A DNA stretch of 28,159 nt, taken from a virus. How positions within the stretch are numbered: the stretch's first letter is position 1; the number at the start of each line of letters is the position of its first letter. This document shows positions 1 to 8,703 of this stretch, in pieces. The stretch lies in IMG/VR virus record IMGVR_UViG_3300023174_000526, positions 1 to 28,159 of that record, one strand, 5' to 3'. A model generated the notes under the pieces. That model saw nothing but the letters and a program-made list of their open reading frames with translations. It did no database searches and was not told where the DNA came from. Both the position numbers and the translations under genes were made by a program.

Positions 1-1
1 A

Positions 2-271
2 CTTCCTCCCGGCGGTCTTCCCGATCCCGGTGTCGTTAATTTGGGTGGTAAGTTGCCGCCTGCGCCACAAAACACGGCACTTGTTCCTCGTTTTATGCGA
101 GGTGCTGGAGATGTTATGGGTGGCGTTATGACTTCTGCGACTGATCCTTTGCGTTATGCAGGTAAAGAAATGTACAGACAATTACTTAGCTCTGGTGCGC
201 AACAAGATCCTGAAGTTCTTAAGCGTTTAAAGAAACGCGAAGAAGAATCTAGTCCTTGGGATATTCAATAA
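2..271 (+). CDS. C-terminal end of a putative virion/structural protein (left edge cut)
   Basis: The reading frame is open from the window's left edge to a TAA at 269-271, so this is the last ~89 residues of a longer gene; a TTG at 41 could act as a start but nothing requires it. The visible part is rich in Pro, Gly and Met, then has a charged, lysine/glutamate-rich tail ending SSPWDIQ. I recognise no family. It ends one base before the start codon of the large polyvalent protein and shares its strand, so the two are probably cotranscribed and the product is probably a minor structural or internal virion protein. That role is inferred from position only. Confidence 0.6.
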   Translation, partial: LPPGGLPDPGVVNLGGKLPPAPQNTALVPRFMRGAGDVMGGVMTSATDPLRYAGKEMYRQLLSSGAQQDPEVLKRLKKREEESSPWDIQ

Positions 272-272
272 T

Positions 273-3200
273 ATGACACAAGAACAATACAAATGGCTTA
301 AGGATAATAACTATGATCCGACCGTTTACGATGTAGATGATCAGGGTAATATCTTTGAGAATCCTATTAACGCGCCTGAGCCTCAAAGAGAAGTAATGTC
401 TGTGCCTCGTGCATTTGGCACTTCTTTCTTGGGTAATTTGTTGCCTGCTGGAGCGGGTCTTGGTGCTGGTTCTCTTCTTGCACCTTTGGCTTTGTCCAAT
501 CCTTGGACTGGCATTCCCGCTGTGATCGCTGGCAGTATGGCTGCGGCATACGGAACAGGCAAAGGACAACAGGCTTTGTTGGAAAACTATGCGCCTGAAG
601 CTGCCGCAGAAATGCAAAGAGCTGAGACAGATCAGCCTGTTGCTTCATGGGCTGGCGGAGCTGCTCCGGCTCTTCTAACCTTTAAACCGTCGTTTAAAGG
701 TATCTCAGGACTGAGTGCGCCGTTGATGCGTGGTCGTGACACCTTTACTAGGTTTGATCCTGCGACAACTGCTCGGTTTGTTCCGGCGGCTGTAGACGTG
801 GGCGTTAATGCGGCTAGTGCTGGAGCTGGTCAGCTTGTTAATATGAGCGAGGGTGGAGATTTTTCGCTACCTCGATTTGCAGCAGATACTGCCTTTGGAT
901 CTATTGTGTCTAACCCCAATGCGCTTGGTAGGCGTATGGGATTCCCTTCTTTGACTCCTCAAAGAGGTCCAGTCAATAGGCTTGATCTAGCAGGTGAGAA
1001 TGCTCGTCGTGCAGATAATGCGGCATTGGCTGAAGACGTAGTCGCTTCTGATCGTGCTACAGAGTTACTGGGTAAAGAACCTTCCAGAAGTGGTCCAATG
1101 TTTGGTCCGGATGCGCGTAGATTTGAACTCGCTGAGAATCAACGTGCAATCAATGAAGCATTCGATAAACTAGGAATTGAGAAGAACCCTGAAACTATTC
1201 AGGACTTTGTCAATGATCCTATGTTGAGCAGCTTCCGTGATGATCCTCAGGCTGTGTTGGATTATGTTTCAGAAAAGACTGGGCTAAAATCACGTAGTGA
1301 AATTGAAGCTGCTGCTAATGAAGCTCGTCGCGCATCAGAAGCATTTGAAACTGAATATGCTGGAAAACCCACAGAGTTTGAGGCAAAACCTACCGAAAAA
1401 CCTATTGATCCTCGTCGTGTTTCTGTAGCAGAAAATCGCAAAGCTATCGAAGAAGTTCTGGCCAAAATGAAAGCTGCTCCGCCAGAGGAGTTTCTGCAGG
1501 ATCTTGCAAATGATCCAATCATTGGAAATCTTCGAGACGATCCTCAGGCATTTCAAGACTTCATTGGGCAAAGGGCTGAGAAGTATTTGGAGAAGTCTTG
1601 GCAGACGTCTATGGACGACATCAACAGGATCAGTAAGAATCTTGAAGAAGGCTTCGGCAAGGAAGAAGTTGCTGAGTTTGATCGTGCACAAGTTCGTCGT
1701 GAAGAAGCTAGGAATCTAGGAATAAAAGATATTCAGCCTGCACGAGATGCTGCTGAAGAGATTCGTCAACGCTTTCAGCGTCCTGTTGAAGAAGGACCTT
1801 CAAGGATCACACAAGAGGATCTTGATGTGGCTGCAGAGATCGCTGCTCGTCGTGGCCTCAAGCTTACGTTTGCAGATCTTAAAGGTAATCGTGGTAGGTT
1901 TCAGATTGAAACGGCTGATGGTGTTCCATTGATTGAGATTGATCCTAGTGCGGCCACGCGTGACACAGCGATTCATGAGATAGGTCATGACGTTTACGAG
2001 CGGTCAGTTGGAGAAGGAATGCGTAAAGGTCTGGTGGCTACGGCCGAAGACTCACCGGTGTATAAGGCTGAGTATGAAGCTCGAATTAACGCGCGAGATA
2101 AGGAAGGCAATCTTACTCACACTGAAACACAAGCTCGTGATATCGCGCTTGAGGAAGGTTTGATTCAGGCCTTTGGTGAAGCTTATCCTAACGTCAAGAC
2201 GGGAGCAATTCGTCAATGGTTTAATGCGATAAAAGCTTCGATGAAGGATCTTGTGGGGATGAAGCTTTCTCCAGAAGATGCCTCAGCGTATCTATACTAT
2301 CTGACAAATGAATCTGTGCCTTGGAAGGGTGTGGCGGTGGCGAAGGGTGGTGGTGGCGTTGAAGGTGAGGAAAGGATGCAGCGTGCACAGCAGGAGACGC
2401 CTGAGTTTAAGAACTGGTTCGGCGAGAGTAAGGTTGTCGATGCTGATGGGAAGCCTTTGGTTGTTTATCATGGGACTCCTTATGGTAAATTCTCAGAGCG
2501 CGCTGATTCTATCAATGCCACGAGACAAGATATGCTGGCGGCTCGCACTAAGGCAGAAGAAAATTGGGATGCTTCAGCTGATTTGCTTGTGGAAACGCGA
2601 AAAAAATATGGCAGATTCTCTGATAATCCAGAATCATTACGCGCTAGAGAATTATATGAGTCCGCTCTTAAAGATCTAGAGGCTGCTAAACGCAATATAC
2701 CTTATGAAGAAGAACCCGGCGATGTTTTTAGATATACGCAGCAGCAAGATAGAGGTTATCTTGGTAAAGGTTTTTACTTTACGGCTAATAAAAACGAAGC
2801 TACCGGATATAGCGGAACTTCGTATAGAAATCGTGAAGCAGGTGAACAAATATCTCCTTATGTCTATGAAACTTATCTAAGTATTAAAAATCCGTATACT
2901 GGAAATGAACCTATTGTAGCACCTAAGACTGAAGCAAGTGCCGAATACAGATTAAGTGGCATTAAAGATATTGATGCACGTCAAAAAGAACAGAGTCGCA
3001 TAATGCGAGAGCGTTTAATTGAATCTGGTTTTGATGGAGTAATTCGTGATTCTGGTGATGGTGTTGAATATGTAGCTTTCTATCCTGAACAGATCAAATC
3101 TGCCACAGAAAACAAAGGCACCTTTGATCCGCTGAATAAAGACATCCGCTATCAACGTCCTACAGTGGGCCAAGCTAAGGACATGGCTCAAGAGACTCTT

Positions 3201-5561
3201 AACCGCGTCAGTAAGTTTGCAGAGATTGATAATCTTGAGTCGCGTGGCGGTATTCATGCCGTCGTTGCAAAAGGAATGAGGGCTTTCTATGCCACGCGGA
3301 GCTTCATGGAAGGCAGGCCTCAAGCTTTTGAGAAAGCAATGTATGATTTGTCGCCTGAGCTTCGAGTGATGCTTGGTAAACATATCGGACAAGAGTTTGA
3401 TCAACAGCGTTTCATTAAGCCGTCGAGCGAAATCGCTGCGGCCTATAACGAATATCGTAATGAGTGGCAGAAGTTCTGGCCCACTGAGACAAACAAAGCT
3501 GGTCATACTATCCGCGCAGCAGGAGGTCAGCGTGCGCGTTTGACTGATCCTTACTATGGACCCTTCCATATGTGGAATGATAACGTGCGCGATATCATGA
3601 CTAATAAACAAGGGTCGCCTGAGTACGTTAAGTTGCAAGATGACTACATTAAGCAACACGTGCAGGCGCATCAACAACGAGGCATTCCTCTGCAAGAAGC
3701 TCAGACTCGGGCCGCTGCTGAATTTGCTGATGAAGTTAGGACCATGTCTGTGCCTTATGATCCGACCGCGGCAGGGACTTTCGCGGGCGCTCGTAAGGCG
3801 CAGGGCATTCCTTTGCCTGAATCATGGCGCGAGTATGATATCGTAAAGCTTATTAAGAGTTATGATCGCCGCTCAGCTATTGACTTTGCGATGCAGGAAC
3901 ACTTGGAGAGATCGCCGGAAATTATGGCGGCGTTGGGAGCTAAGACGTTCTTCAACGATCAACCGATTCCGGCGCAGATTCAAGCAGCTATTCCGAATAT
4001 CTCTACGGACAAGAGTGTGCAGTCTATCTTGCGTGAGATGAGCGGTCAGCCCGCTTTTAGGCCTGATAGTGTAGGAGCGGGAGCGTCTCGTTCTATCGGT
4101 GCGCTGACTATCGGCACTGTCTCAAAGGCAACTGAGGTTCCTACGACTATGATCGCAGGGCTTCGTTATCTACAGATGAGTGATTATCTGCCGGGCACAA
4201 TGAAGTTTATTGAGAAGCTTGCAGATTGGTCGGCATTGCAAGAGCGTTCTTATGCGTCTGGTTTGAATAAGCGTGATTCCTCACAGAATATGCGTCAAGT
4301 TTCTGGTGTGGCTGAGAATGCTGCGGGTTTCTTAAACAAGTTTGCAGAAAAAGTTTCTTCTGTGACTGGTTTGAATGCGCTTGAAGGTGCTGCACGTACG
4401 ATGGCTCAGGGTTGGGGCGAGGTGTTAGTGCAGATCAACAAGAACAAAGCAGCAACGGGCGACAAAGACGCTGTTCGGATGCTTGACACGCTCAGTCCTG
4501 ATTGGCGCACGCGTTCGGATGCAGATCTTGCTGCGCAGTTTGGTAAGCTGATGCAGGGTTCTTATGACATGACGCAGCTTCCCGCGTGGATGCTTGAGAG
4601 TGGCGCTGCGCCTTATCTGACATGGATGAAGTGGAGCGCAGGACAATACAGCAACTTCGTAAAGTTTGCAATCGAGCCTGCGCTACAGGGTAACGTGAAG
4701 CCTTTGCTTGGTCACTTGCTTATCGGTGTGATGGGTGGCGCGGCTGTCGATCAGATCCGTGAGTGGATGAATAACCGCGAAGGTCGCGACGTGAATTGGA
4801 GCGAGCTTGAGAGTTGGATGCAGCAGAATCAAGGACAGCTTGGTGCTGAGGGAATGAAGCAGTTGAGTGTGAAGCTTCTCAACATGGTGCAAAGTGTCGG
4901 CACGTTTGGTATTGCGGGCGATTTAGCTAAGATGGTTACGACGGCGTATGTTGGAGGTACGGCTCAGGGTATGGCGACTGCGCCAGTGGCGAATGCTGTG
5001 TTTGATACGAGTAAGAAAGTAGCTGCGGCATTGAAAGCGATTGACGATGGTGAAGACTTCGGCTTGGTGCTGCGTCAGGCGATGGGTGATATTGCTCAGA
5101 CGCACATTCAGGTTGCTCGTGTGGGTAGGAATTGGTTGGATGAACAGGAGAATCTGCGTTATGATGATCGTCGTCAGCGTAGGTTGTTTGATGAGTTGAC
5201 GGGCGCACCTACGCAAGCTGGGACGTTCTCTGTGAACTATGGGAACTTAGCTGAGAGAGCGTTTGAACGGGGTGAGATTACGGAGAAGACCGGCGAAGAG
5301 GCATTCAATCTGGTGTCGCGTGCAAGAGCAGAAGCAACATCACCAGAAGATTATGCGAGCCGGATTAGAAAGTTGAAGACTAGTCAGAATGCTATCATGC
5401 CTTCGCTGGAGAGACAGCCTATGAAAGCCGCACGCTATCTAAGCTTTGTCGAAGGCGCAGAGCCAGGAAAAGGAAGTGAGACACTAAAGCGATACTATAC
5501 AAGACAGAATGAAGACAAGTATCGCAAGAGTTTGATAGAAGGAATGTCTGGGATACGATAA
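273..5561 (+). CDS. Giant polyvalent virion protein with metallopeptidase-like and ADP-ribosyltransferase-like domains
   Basis: This protein of 1762 residues has a hydrophobic Gly/Ala-rich segment near residues 55-95. Two related ~55-residue units follow at about 285-345 and 384-440. A zinc-metallopeptidase-like domain has HEIGH at 568-572. A region of about 715-955 matches the ART fold of phage polyvalent proteins: VVYHGT at 730-735, GYLGKGFYFT at 828-837, and EYVAFYPEQIKSA from 932. The C-terminal ~800 residues are helical with hydrophobic stretches and no motif I know. Polyvalent proteins of phages and conjugative elements are thought to be packaged and delivered with the DNA to modify host proteins and counter defence. 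The size, late position and domains fit an injected internal virion protein. The ATG starts one base after the previous stop. Peptidase and ART activity are inferred from motifs only. Confidence 0.85.
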   Translation: MTQEQYKWLKDNNYDPTVYDVDDQGNIFENPINAPEPQREVMSVPRAFGTSFLGNLLPAGAGLGAGSLLAPLALSNPWTGIPAVIAGSMAAAYGTGKGQQALLENYAPEAAAEMQRAETDQPVASWAGGAAPALLTFKPSFKGISGLSAPLMRGRDTFTRFDPATTARFVPAAVDVGVNAASAGAGQLVNMSEGGDFSLPRFAADTAFGSIVSNPNALGRRMGFPSLTPQRGPVNRLDLAGENARRADNAALAEDVVASDRATELLGKEPSRSGPMFGPDARRFELAENQRAINEAFDKLGIEKNPETIQDFVNDPMLSSFRDDPQAVLDYVSEKTGLKSRSEIEAAANEARRASEAFETEYAGKPTEFEAKPTEKPIDPRRVSVAENRKAIEEVLAKMKAAPPEEFLQDLANDPIIGNLRDDPQAFQDFIGQRAEKYLEKSWQTSMDDINRISKNLEEGFGKEEVAEFDRAQVRREEARNLGIKDIQPARDAAEEIRQRFQRPVEEGPSRITQEDLDVAAEIAARRGLKLTFADLKGNRGRFQIETADGVPLIEIDPSAATRDTAIHEIGHDVYERSVGEGMRKGLVATAEDSPVYKAEYEARINARDKEGNLTHTETQARDIALEEGLIQAFGEAYPNVKTGAIRQWFNAIKASMKDLVGMKLSPEDASAYLYYLTNESVPWKGVAVAKGGGGVEGEERMQRAQQETPEFKNWFGESKVVDADGKPLVVYHGTPYGKFSERADSINATRQDMLAARTKAEENWDASADLLVETRKKYGRFSDNPESLRARELYESALKDLEAAKRNIPYEEEPGDVFRYTQQQDRGYLGKGFYFTANKNEATGYSGTSYRNREAGEQISPYVYETYLSIKNPYTGNEPIVAPKTEASAEYRLSGIKDIDARQKEQSRIMRERLIESGFDGVIRDSGDGVEYVAFYPEQIKSATENKGTFDPLNKDIRYQRPTVGQAKDMAQETLNRVSKFAEIDNLESRGGIHAVVAKGMRAFYATRSFMEGRPQAFEKAMYDLSPELRVMLGKHIGQEFDQQRFIKPSSEIAAAYNEYRNEWQKFWPTETNKAGHTIRAAGGQRARLTDPYYGPFHMWNDNVRDIMTNKQGSPEYVKLQDDYIKQHVQAHQQRGIPLQEAQTRAAAEFADEVRTMSVPYDPTAAGTFAGARKAQGIPLPESWREYDIVKLIKSYDRRSAIDFAMQEHLERSPEIMAALGAKTFFNDQPIPAQIQAAIPNISTDKSVQSILREMSGQPAFRPDSVGAGASRSIGALTIGTVSKATEVPTTMIAGLRYLQMSDYLPGTMKFIEKLADWSALQERSYASGLNKRDSSQNMRQVSGVAENAAGFLNKFAEKVSSVTGLNALEGAARTMAQGWGEVLVQINKNKAATGDKDAVRMLDTLSPDWRTRSDADLAAQFGKLMQGSYDMTQLPAWMLESGAAPYLTWMKWSAGQYSNFVKFAIEPALQGNVKPLLGHLLIGVMGGAAVDQIREWMNNREGRDVNWSELESWMQQNQGQLGAEGMKQLSVKLLNMVQSVGTFGIAGDLAKMVTTAYVGGTAQGMATAPVANAVFDTSKKVAAALKAIDDGEDFGLVLRQAMGDIAQTHIQVARVGRNWLDEQENLRYDDRRQRRLFDELTGAPTQAGTFSVNYGNLAERAFERGEITEKTGEEAFNLVSRARAEATSPEDYASRIRKLKTSQNAIMPSLERQPMKAARYLSFVEGAEPGKGSETLKRYYTRQNEDKYRKSLIEGMSGIR
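1125..1590 (+). repeat. Internal protein duplication within the polyvalent gene
   Basis: Residues ~285-345 and ~384-440 of the large protein are diverged copies of one unit. Both begin with AEN(Q/R), followed by a helix (AINEAFDKL / AIEEVLAKM), then NDPMLSSFRDDPQAVLDYV versus NDPIIGNLRDDPQAFQDFI. The linker between them is charged and Lys/Pro/Glu-rich. The unit looks like a small helical module, possibly for binding. I do not recognise a named family. Confidence 0.75.
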
Positions 5562-5582
5562 ATTAAGACAACAAATTTAACA

Positions 5583-5630
5583 AAACAAAAAACCCGCTCT
5601 GCTTATCACAGGGCGGGTTTTCTTTTTTTT
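5583..5630. terminator. Bidirectional rho-independent terminator between converging genes
   Basis: The stem AACCCGC / GCGGGTT (about 5591-5619) has a T-rich tract on its right for rightward transcripts and an A-rich tract on its left that becomes a T-run for leftward transcripts. It sits exactly between the rightward virion gene and the end of the leftward block, so it probably stops both. Confidence 0.85.
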
Positions 5631-5634
5631 TTAC

Positions 5635-5892
5635 TTACAGGATGTACCAATCTTCAGCAAACATGTCGAGCTGTGAGGGCAACCAAGGCTCACGCGCTTT
5701 GGTAATGTAAGCTACAGGTTGTATTCTTGGATACTCTATGTAAATGTAAGGTACTGTCATTTTACTATGAGCATCAGGCGTCTGCACCTGTAGGTATATT
5801 TGATCATTAGACCACCAAACACGGGACACACGTCGCCCGTTCTTCAACGCTTCCAGTGCTTGCTGGAAGTTTAGTTCTGTTGTTTTTTCCAT
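5635..5892 (-). CDS. tad2-like: Tad2-like (DUF2829) small protein, candidate Thoeris anti-defence factor
   Basis: The 85-residue protein has the DUF2829 layout: an N-terminal FQQALEALKNGRRVSR helix/strand (residues 9-24) with a following W-W pair, a middle strand pair (VPYIYIEY, 47-54), and the hallmark C-terminal PWLPSQLDMFAEDW (69-82). Known Tad2 proteins are small oligomeric phage proteins of this family that sequester the cyclic nucleotide signal of Thoeris defence, which would starve the effector. The length matches the family. It is the last gene of the leftward operon starting at 7674 and ends just before the bidirectional terminator. Family membership is well supported; the anti-Thoeris role is transferred from the family, whose members may not all bind the same ligand. 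Confidence 0.75.
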   Translation of the reverse strand: MEKTTELNFQQALEALKNGRRVSRVWWSNDQIYLQVQTPDAHSKMTVPYIYIEYPRIQPVAYITKAREPWLPSQLDMFAEDWYIL

Positions 5893-5896
5893 GTGT

Positions 5897-6223
5897 TTAG
5901 TATTGTTGTTTCTCTTCTTCTAACTTCTTCATCACTATCCCACCGCCACAGGCCGCATAGCCTGCGAGATCATGCCAGTTCTCAAGGTTGTCTATGTTGT
6001 TGATAAGGCGCGAGACTTTGAACAAGCACATCATCGCGGCCACATCCTTCGAGTCGATAGGTCCGTTGAGATATGAACTCCACAGCGACGCAATCACCTT
6101 GAAGTTATCTTCTGCATCCCCGTGCGTCACGTTGCGATCTCTACACACCAAGCCTTCTACGACCTTGAGAAACTCTTGGCGGCGTTCTACGTTACTCCTT
6201 TCACTTTGCGACATATTGTTCAA
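5897..6223 (-). CDS. DUF6378-like phage protein
   Basis: The 108-residue helical protein resembles the phage DUF6378 family: RRQEFLKVVEGLVCRDRNVTHGDAEDNF near the N-terminus, then LWSSYLNGPIDSKDVAAMMCLFKVSRL, then NWHDLAGYAACGG. Its acidic/His pattern (HGDAEDNF, DSKDV, HDLAGY) suggests a helical bundle that might bind a nucleotide or metal like MazG-type pyrophosphohydrolases, but no enzymatic role is established. It overlaps the end of the upstream helicase-like gene by 23 bp, and an AGGAG inside that gene lies about 10 bases before its ATG, one of the few Shine-Dalgarno-like sites here. Confidence 0.6.
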   Translation of the reverse strand: MNNMSQSERSNVERRQEFLKVVEGLVCRDRNVTHGDAEDNFKVIASLWSSYLNGPIDSKDVAAMMCLFKVSRLINNIDNLENWHDLAGYAACGGGIVMKKLEEEKQQY

Positions 6224-7460
6224 CTCCTTCTAGTCTGATTAGTTTGATACGATCCATCGTGACTAGATCATCTAGCACACGGCGGAGTTCGTCGGGTGTC
6301 TTCAGTGCCTGATAGAACCTGACAAAGATTGATTTCTTGGTTGTGCCTTGCGTTGTCTTGATGTAGCGCCAGATATCTTCTGAGATCTTTGCGCTCTCGT
6401 TGCGGCCCATTCCTACGAAGGGAATGTGCATATCCTTTTCGAGACGTGCAAGATGGGCTGTGGCTTCTTCGGTATCTTCGCGTGTGATGATCATGTCCGT
6501 CGTGCGGGCAAAGTGTACGGCGAACAGGATCTTCTGATGATGGAGATTCTTGCGGCCATAATACTCGTCGAGCATCGGATGCTTGTTCGTGTGGACTGAG
6601 GAAGGATTAACTTCGAAGTGTTCGTGGATGTATTCTTTGGCCTCGTCGTTTAGAATGACAGGTCCATAGAGCTTGTTGAGTTCCCGAATGTAAGACTGCA
6701 GGCGAGCTTTCGCGGCCTTCTGTTCCTCCGAAAGCGGAGGAATGGAATATAGATGGAAACGCTTCTCGATTCCATAGACGATAATCGTACGAGCCATAAA
6801 GCCGTCAGAGAGAATGTCTTGATTCTGTAGACTTTGAAACTTGCCGAGTGTCGTGTTGCCCAGCAGGCTGATACACATATTTGTGCAGAAGTCTGTATCG
6901 CTGTGCTTAAGTTTTCGGACGTACTTCTTTCCACCGTTATAAGCTTCGAGAAGAAAGTCGGAGAGTTGTTCTGCATTTTTCTTAAAGATAGATGTTAGCT
7001 CGTCGAGGATGAAGACGAGAGAGCTGTGATGATAGGCTTTGCGTCTGTTCTGTTCATCGACATAACGATGGAGATAGGCGACCTTTGAAGTCTCCATTGT
7101 GAATTGCTCGAAGGTCGTGCTGTTGGGCGCGATATAGATAAGAGGCTGTCGTGAGCCTCCTCGTGTGGACTCTGCGTCCTCGCCGAGAAGATCGGCCGCG
7201 AGATCGTTCTCGGGCGACTTGATATCGGCAGGGATTTCGAGTAGGTCTTTCATCGGAGTCGTAATGAGCGACTTGCCCGCCGAAGCAGGTCCGATGAAAG
7301 CGATGTATTGATTGGGAAATACTGCGTGAAAGTCTAAGTCTCCAAACCAAACGCGCCTTTGAAGGGCGGCACCGATCATGAAATAGAATGCAGCGTCGAC
7401 AAAAGGCTGCGGGCTTTGTACGTCCTTTGTGTACAAGCACCAGTCTTCATATAGGCTCAT
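6201..7460 (-). CDS. P-loop ATPase resembling phage replicative helicase / DUF3987 proteins
   Basis: The 419-residue protein has a Walker A motif GPASAGKS at 57-64, a Walker B-like VFILDELTSIF with D153-E154, and a sensor-like SLLGNTT at 198-204. The N-terminus (YEDWCLYTKDVQSPQPFVDAAFYFMIGAAL) and the GARTIIVYG-like segment after the ATPase core resemble DUF3987-type proteins and the helicase part of phage/plasmid primase-helicases. A C-terminal stretch (from about 360) looks like a winged-helix. No primase domain is present in this gene. It lies in one operon with small accessory genes and downstream of the polymerase cluster, so a role in phage DNA replication is likely. Its exact type, helicase or other DNA-acting ATPase, is uncertain. 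Confidence 0.65.
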   Translation of the reverse strand: MSLYEDWCLYTKDVQSPQPFVDAAFYFMIGAALQRRVWFGDLDFHAVFPNQYIAFIGPASAGKSLITTPMKDLLEIPADIKSPENDLAADLLGEDAESTRGGSRQPLIYIAPNSTTFEQFTMETSKVAYLHRYVDEQNRRKAYHHSSLVFILDELTSIFKKNAEQLSDFLLEAYNGGKKYVRKLKHSDTDFCTNMCISLLGNTTLGKFQSLQNQDILSDGFMARTIIVYGIEKRFHLYSIPPLSEEQKAAKARLQSYIRELNKLYGPVILNDEAKEYIHEHFEVNPSSVHTNKHPMLDEYYGRKNLHHQKILFAVHFARTTDMIITREDTEEATAHLARLEKDMHIPFVGMGRNESAKISEDIWRYIKTTQGTTKKSIFVRFYQALKTPDELRRVLDDLVTMDRIKLIRLEGVEQYVAK

Positions 7461-7674
7461 GTAAGTAAGCGAGTCTCACAGAGTTCTTACGGATTTGTAG
7501 TGTGGTTATTACGTCGAAACCTTCTAGCTTTTCAAAGTTCGGATCGAACTCGCTGGGCAGGTGAGTCTCGTGTACAATAACGACCGAAGGCGGCGGCAGG
7601 TTAGGCGGCCACTCTTTGATCTTCTCGCGGATCGCATTCACGATCTGAGTTATTCGGTCGTTCGTCTGGCGCAT
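7447..7674 (-). CDS. Small hypothetical protein, first gene of a sigma-54-type operon
   Basis: The 75-residue protein has an N-terminal amphipathic helix (RITQIVNAIREKIKEW), a Pro-rich linker, and a strand-rich C-terminal part (VVIVHETHLP, FDVITTLQIRKNSVRLAYL). No family is recognised. It overlaps the start of the P-loop ATPase gene by 14 bp, which suggests translational coupling. Its ATG lies one base from the transcription start predicted for the TGGC-N9-GC promoter at 7686-7701, so its message may be leaderless. Confidence 0.6.
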   Translation of the reverse strand: MRQTNDRITQIVNAIREKIKEWPPNLPPPSVVIVHETHLPSEFDPNFEKLEGFDVITTLQIRKNSVRLAYLHEPI

Positions 7675-7685
7675 AAATCGGAGGG

Positions 7686-7701
7686 AGCTTTTATTGGGCC
7701 A
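7686..7701 (-). promoter_or_regulatory. Putative sigma-54 promoter (TGGCCCAATAAAAGCT)
   Basis: Read on the minus strand, GG and GC are separated exactly as in -24/-12 promoters, with TGGC at the upstream end and GCT at the downstream end. It begins four bases after the stop of the downstream polymerase half and points into the operon 7674-5635. The predicted start is about 7675. Its TGGCCCA core and AAAGCTCC end are shared with the site at 11715-11730. Confidence 0.7.
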
Positions 7702-7704
7702 CTG

Positions 7705-8700
7705 TTAAGGTAAGTCTCTCATGCCTTGTGGATTAGAGGCAGAGAACTTTCCCCAGTTCTTTCCGGCTTGGGCTTCTGATTTCATAGTGAAGTTCATTCC
7801 ATCTCGGCCGGTGAGAGATATTGCGAGGCATTCCTGCATGTGCTTCGCTGTTGTGCCGATATCATTATCGAGTACCAACGCCAGAAAAGAGTCATGTTTA
7901 TTGTTAATCGCCGGTAGCGTATTGCTTGGGCGTTCTCTGTTATACCGATTAATCGCGGCGTGAGTGATACAGCCCACGGTGGATTGAGGAATCCATGAGA
8001 TGCCTTCCCTGATATAAGAGTCAGTAATAGTTCTCTCGAACCGACGCGGATAGTTAAATAGATTCCGGAGCTCACGTTTAGCTCTAATGTTAAATTCAAT
8101 TTCATCTTGCCATTCTATGATTTCGGGGAACAGTGATGCGAAGAATCCGAGGAATGTTTTACATTCTTGGAGGGATAGAGTCAATGTGCCGTGACTTTGT
8201 TTGAGTGTCTGAAGCTGGAAGGTCCGCTCACGCATCCTATAAGAGGAAGCATGGCAGACCATCTTGCCGATTTTGTATTCTTTATCGCTGGATTTGATTG
8301 CCTTGTCGAGAGGCTTCCAGTCTGGCTCTTGTCTTAGCTCGCTCGGCGATAGGGATTTCCAATAGCTCGGACTTTTTCCGGCGAGAGGCCAGATGTTTTG
8401 CATACTCTCACAGAAGATATGCAGCGCGATGAAGGTATGGGGCTTGATACCCACGCTGAAGAGCTCTCGGTATTTGCCGGGGCGTGTGAGATAGGCTACG
8501 ATGAGAGCCTCTGCGCCGCTTTGGTCGCACTGGACGAAGCTCATGCCCGGCGGTGCGATATAGATATCGAGAGCTTCTTTGTCTGGATTTTGTAGGTTAG
8601 CTCCGTAGTTGCCCAAGAATTGGCCAGAGGCGAGGCGAAAGCTTCCTGTGCCCGCCACTTTAAGAGATGTCAGACAGTGGATATGTGGTTGTTGAGGCAT
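7705..8700 (-). CDS. polA (C-terminal part): Family A DNA polymerase, palm/fingers half of a split enzyme
   Basis: The 331-residue protein starts at the point where intact Pol I enzymes leave the thumb: HIHCLTSLKVAGTGSFRLAS and GANLQNPDKEALDIY correspond to the RIHT...TGRLSS...PNLQN motif. Motif A is VQCDQSGAEAL with D59 and E64. Motif B is K146-MVCHASSY154. Motif C is KHDSFLALV with H269-D270, carrying Ser where Glu is usual in HDE. The exonuclease and thumb parts are missing and are encoded at 9554-10984, with a ligase gene between. Both halves are intact and uninterrupted, so they probably assemble into one polymerase; this is inferred. The gene starts four bases after the ligase stop. Confidence 0.9.
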   Translation of the reverse strand: MPQQPHIHCLTSLKVAGTGSFRLASGQFLGNYGANLQNPDKEALDIYIAPPGMSFVQCDQSGAEALIVAYLTRPGKYRELFSVGIKPHTFIALHIFCESMQNIWPLAGKSPSYWKSLSPSELRQEPDWKPLDKAIKSSDKEYKIGKMVCHASSYRMRERTFQLQTLKQSHGTLTLSLQECKTFLGFFASLFPEIIEWQDEIEFNIRAKRELRNLFNYPRRFERTITDSYIREGISWIPQSTVGCITHAAINRYNRERPSNTLPAINNKHDSFLALVLDNDIGTTAKHMQECLAISLTGRDGMNFTMKSEAQAGKNWGKFSASNPQGMRDLP

Positions 8701-8703
8701 ATG

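Noticed and set aside
421-445. TGGC/TGGG-like sigma-54 matches inside the polyvalent gene
   Set aside because: They lie within coding sequence, have imperfect -24 boxes and precede no gene start.
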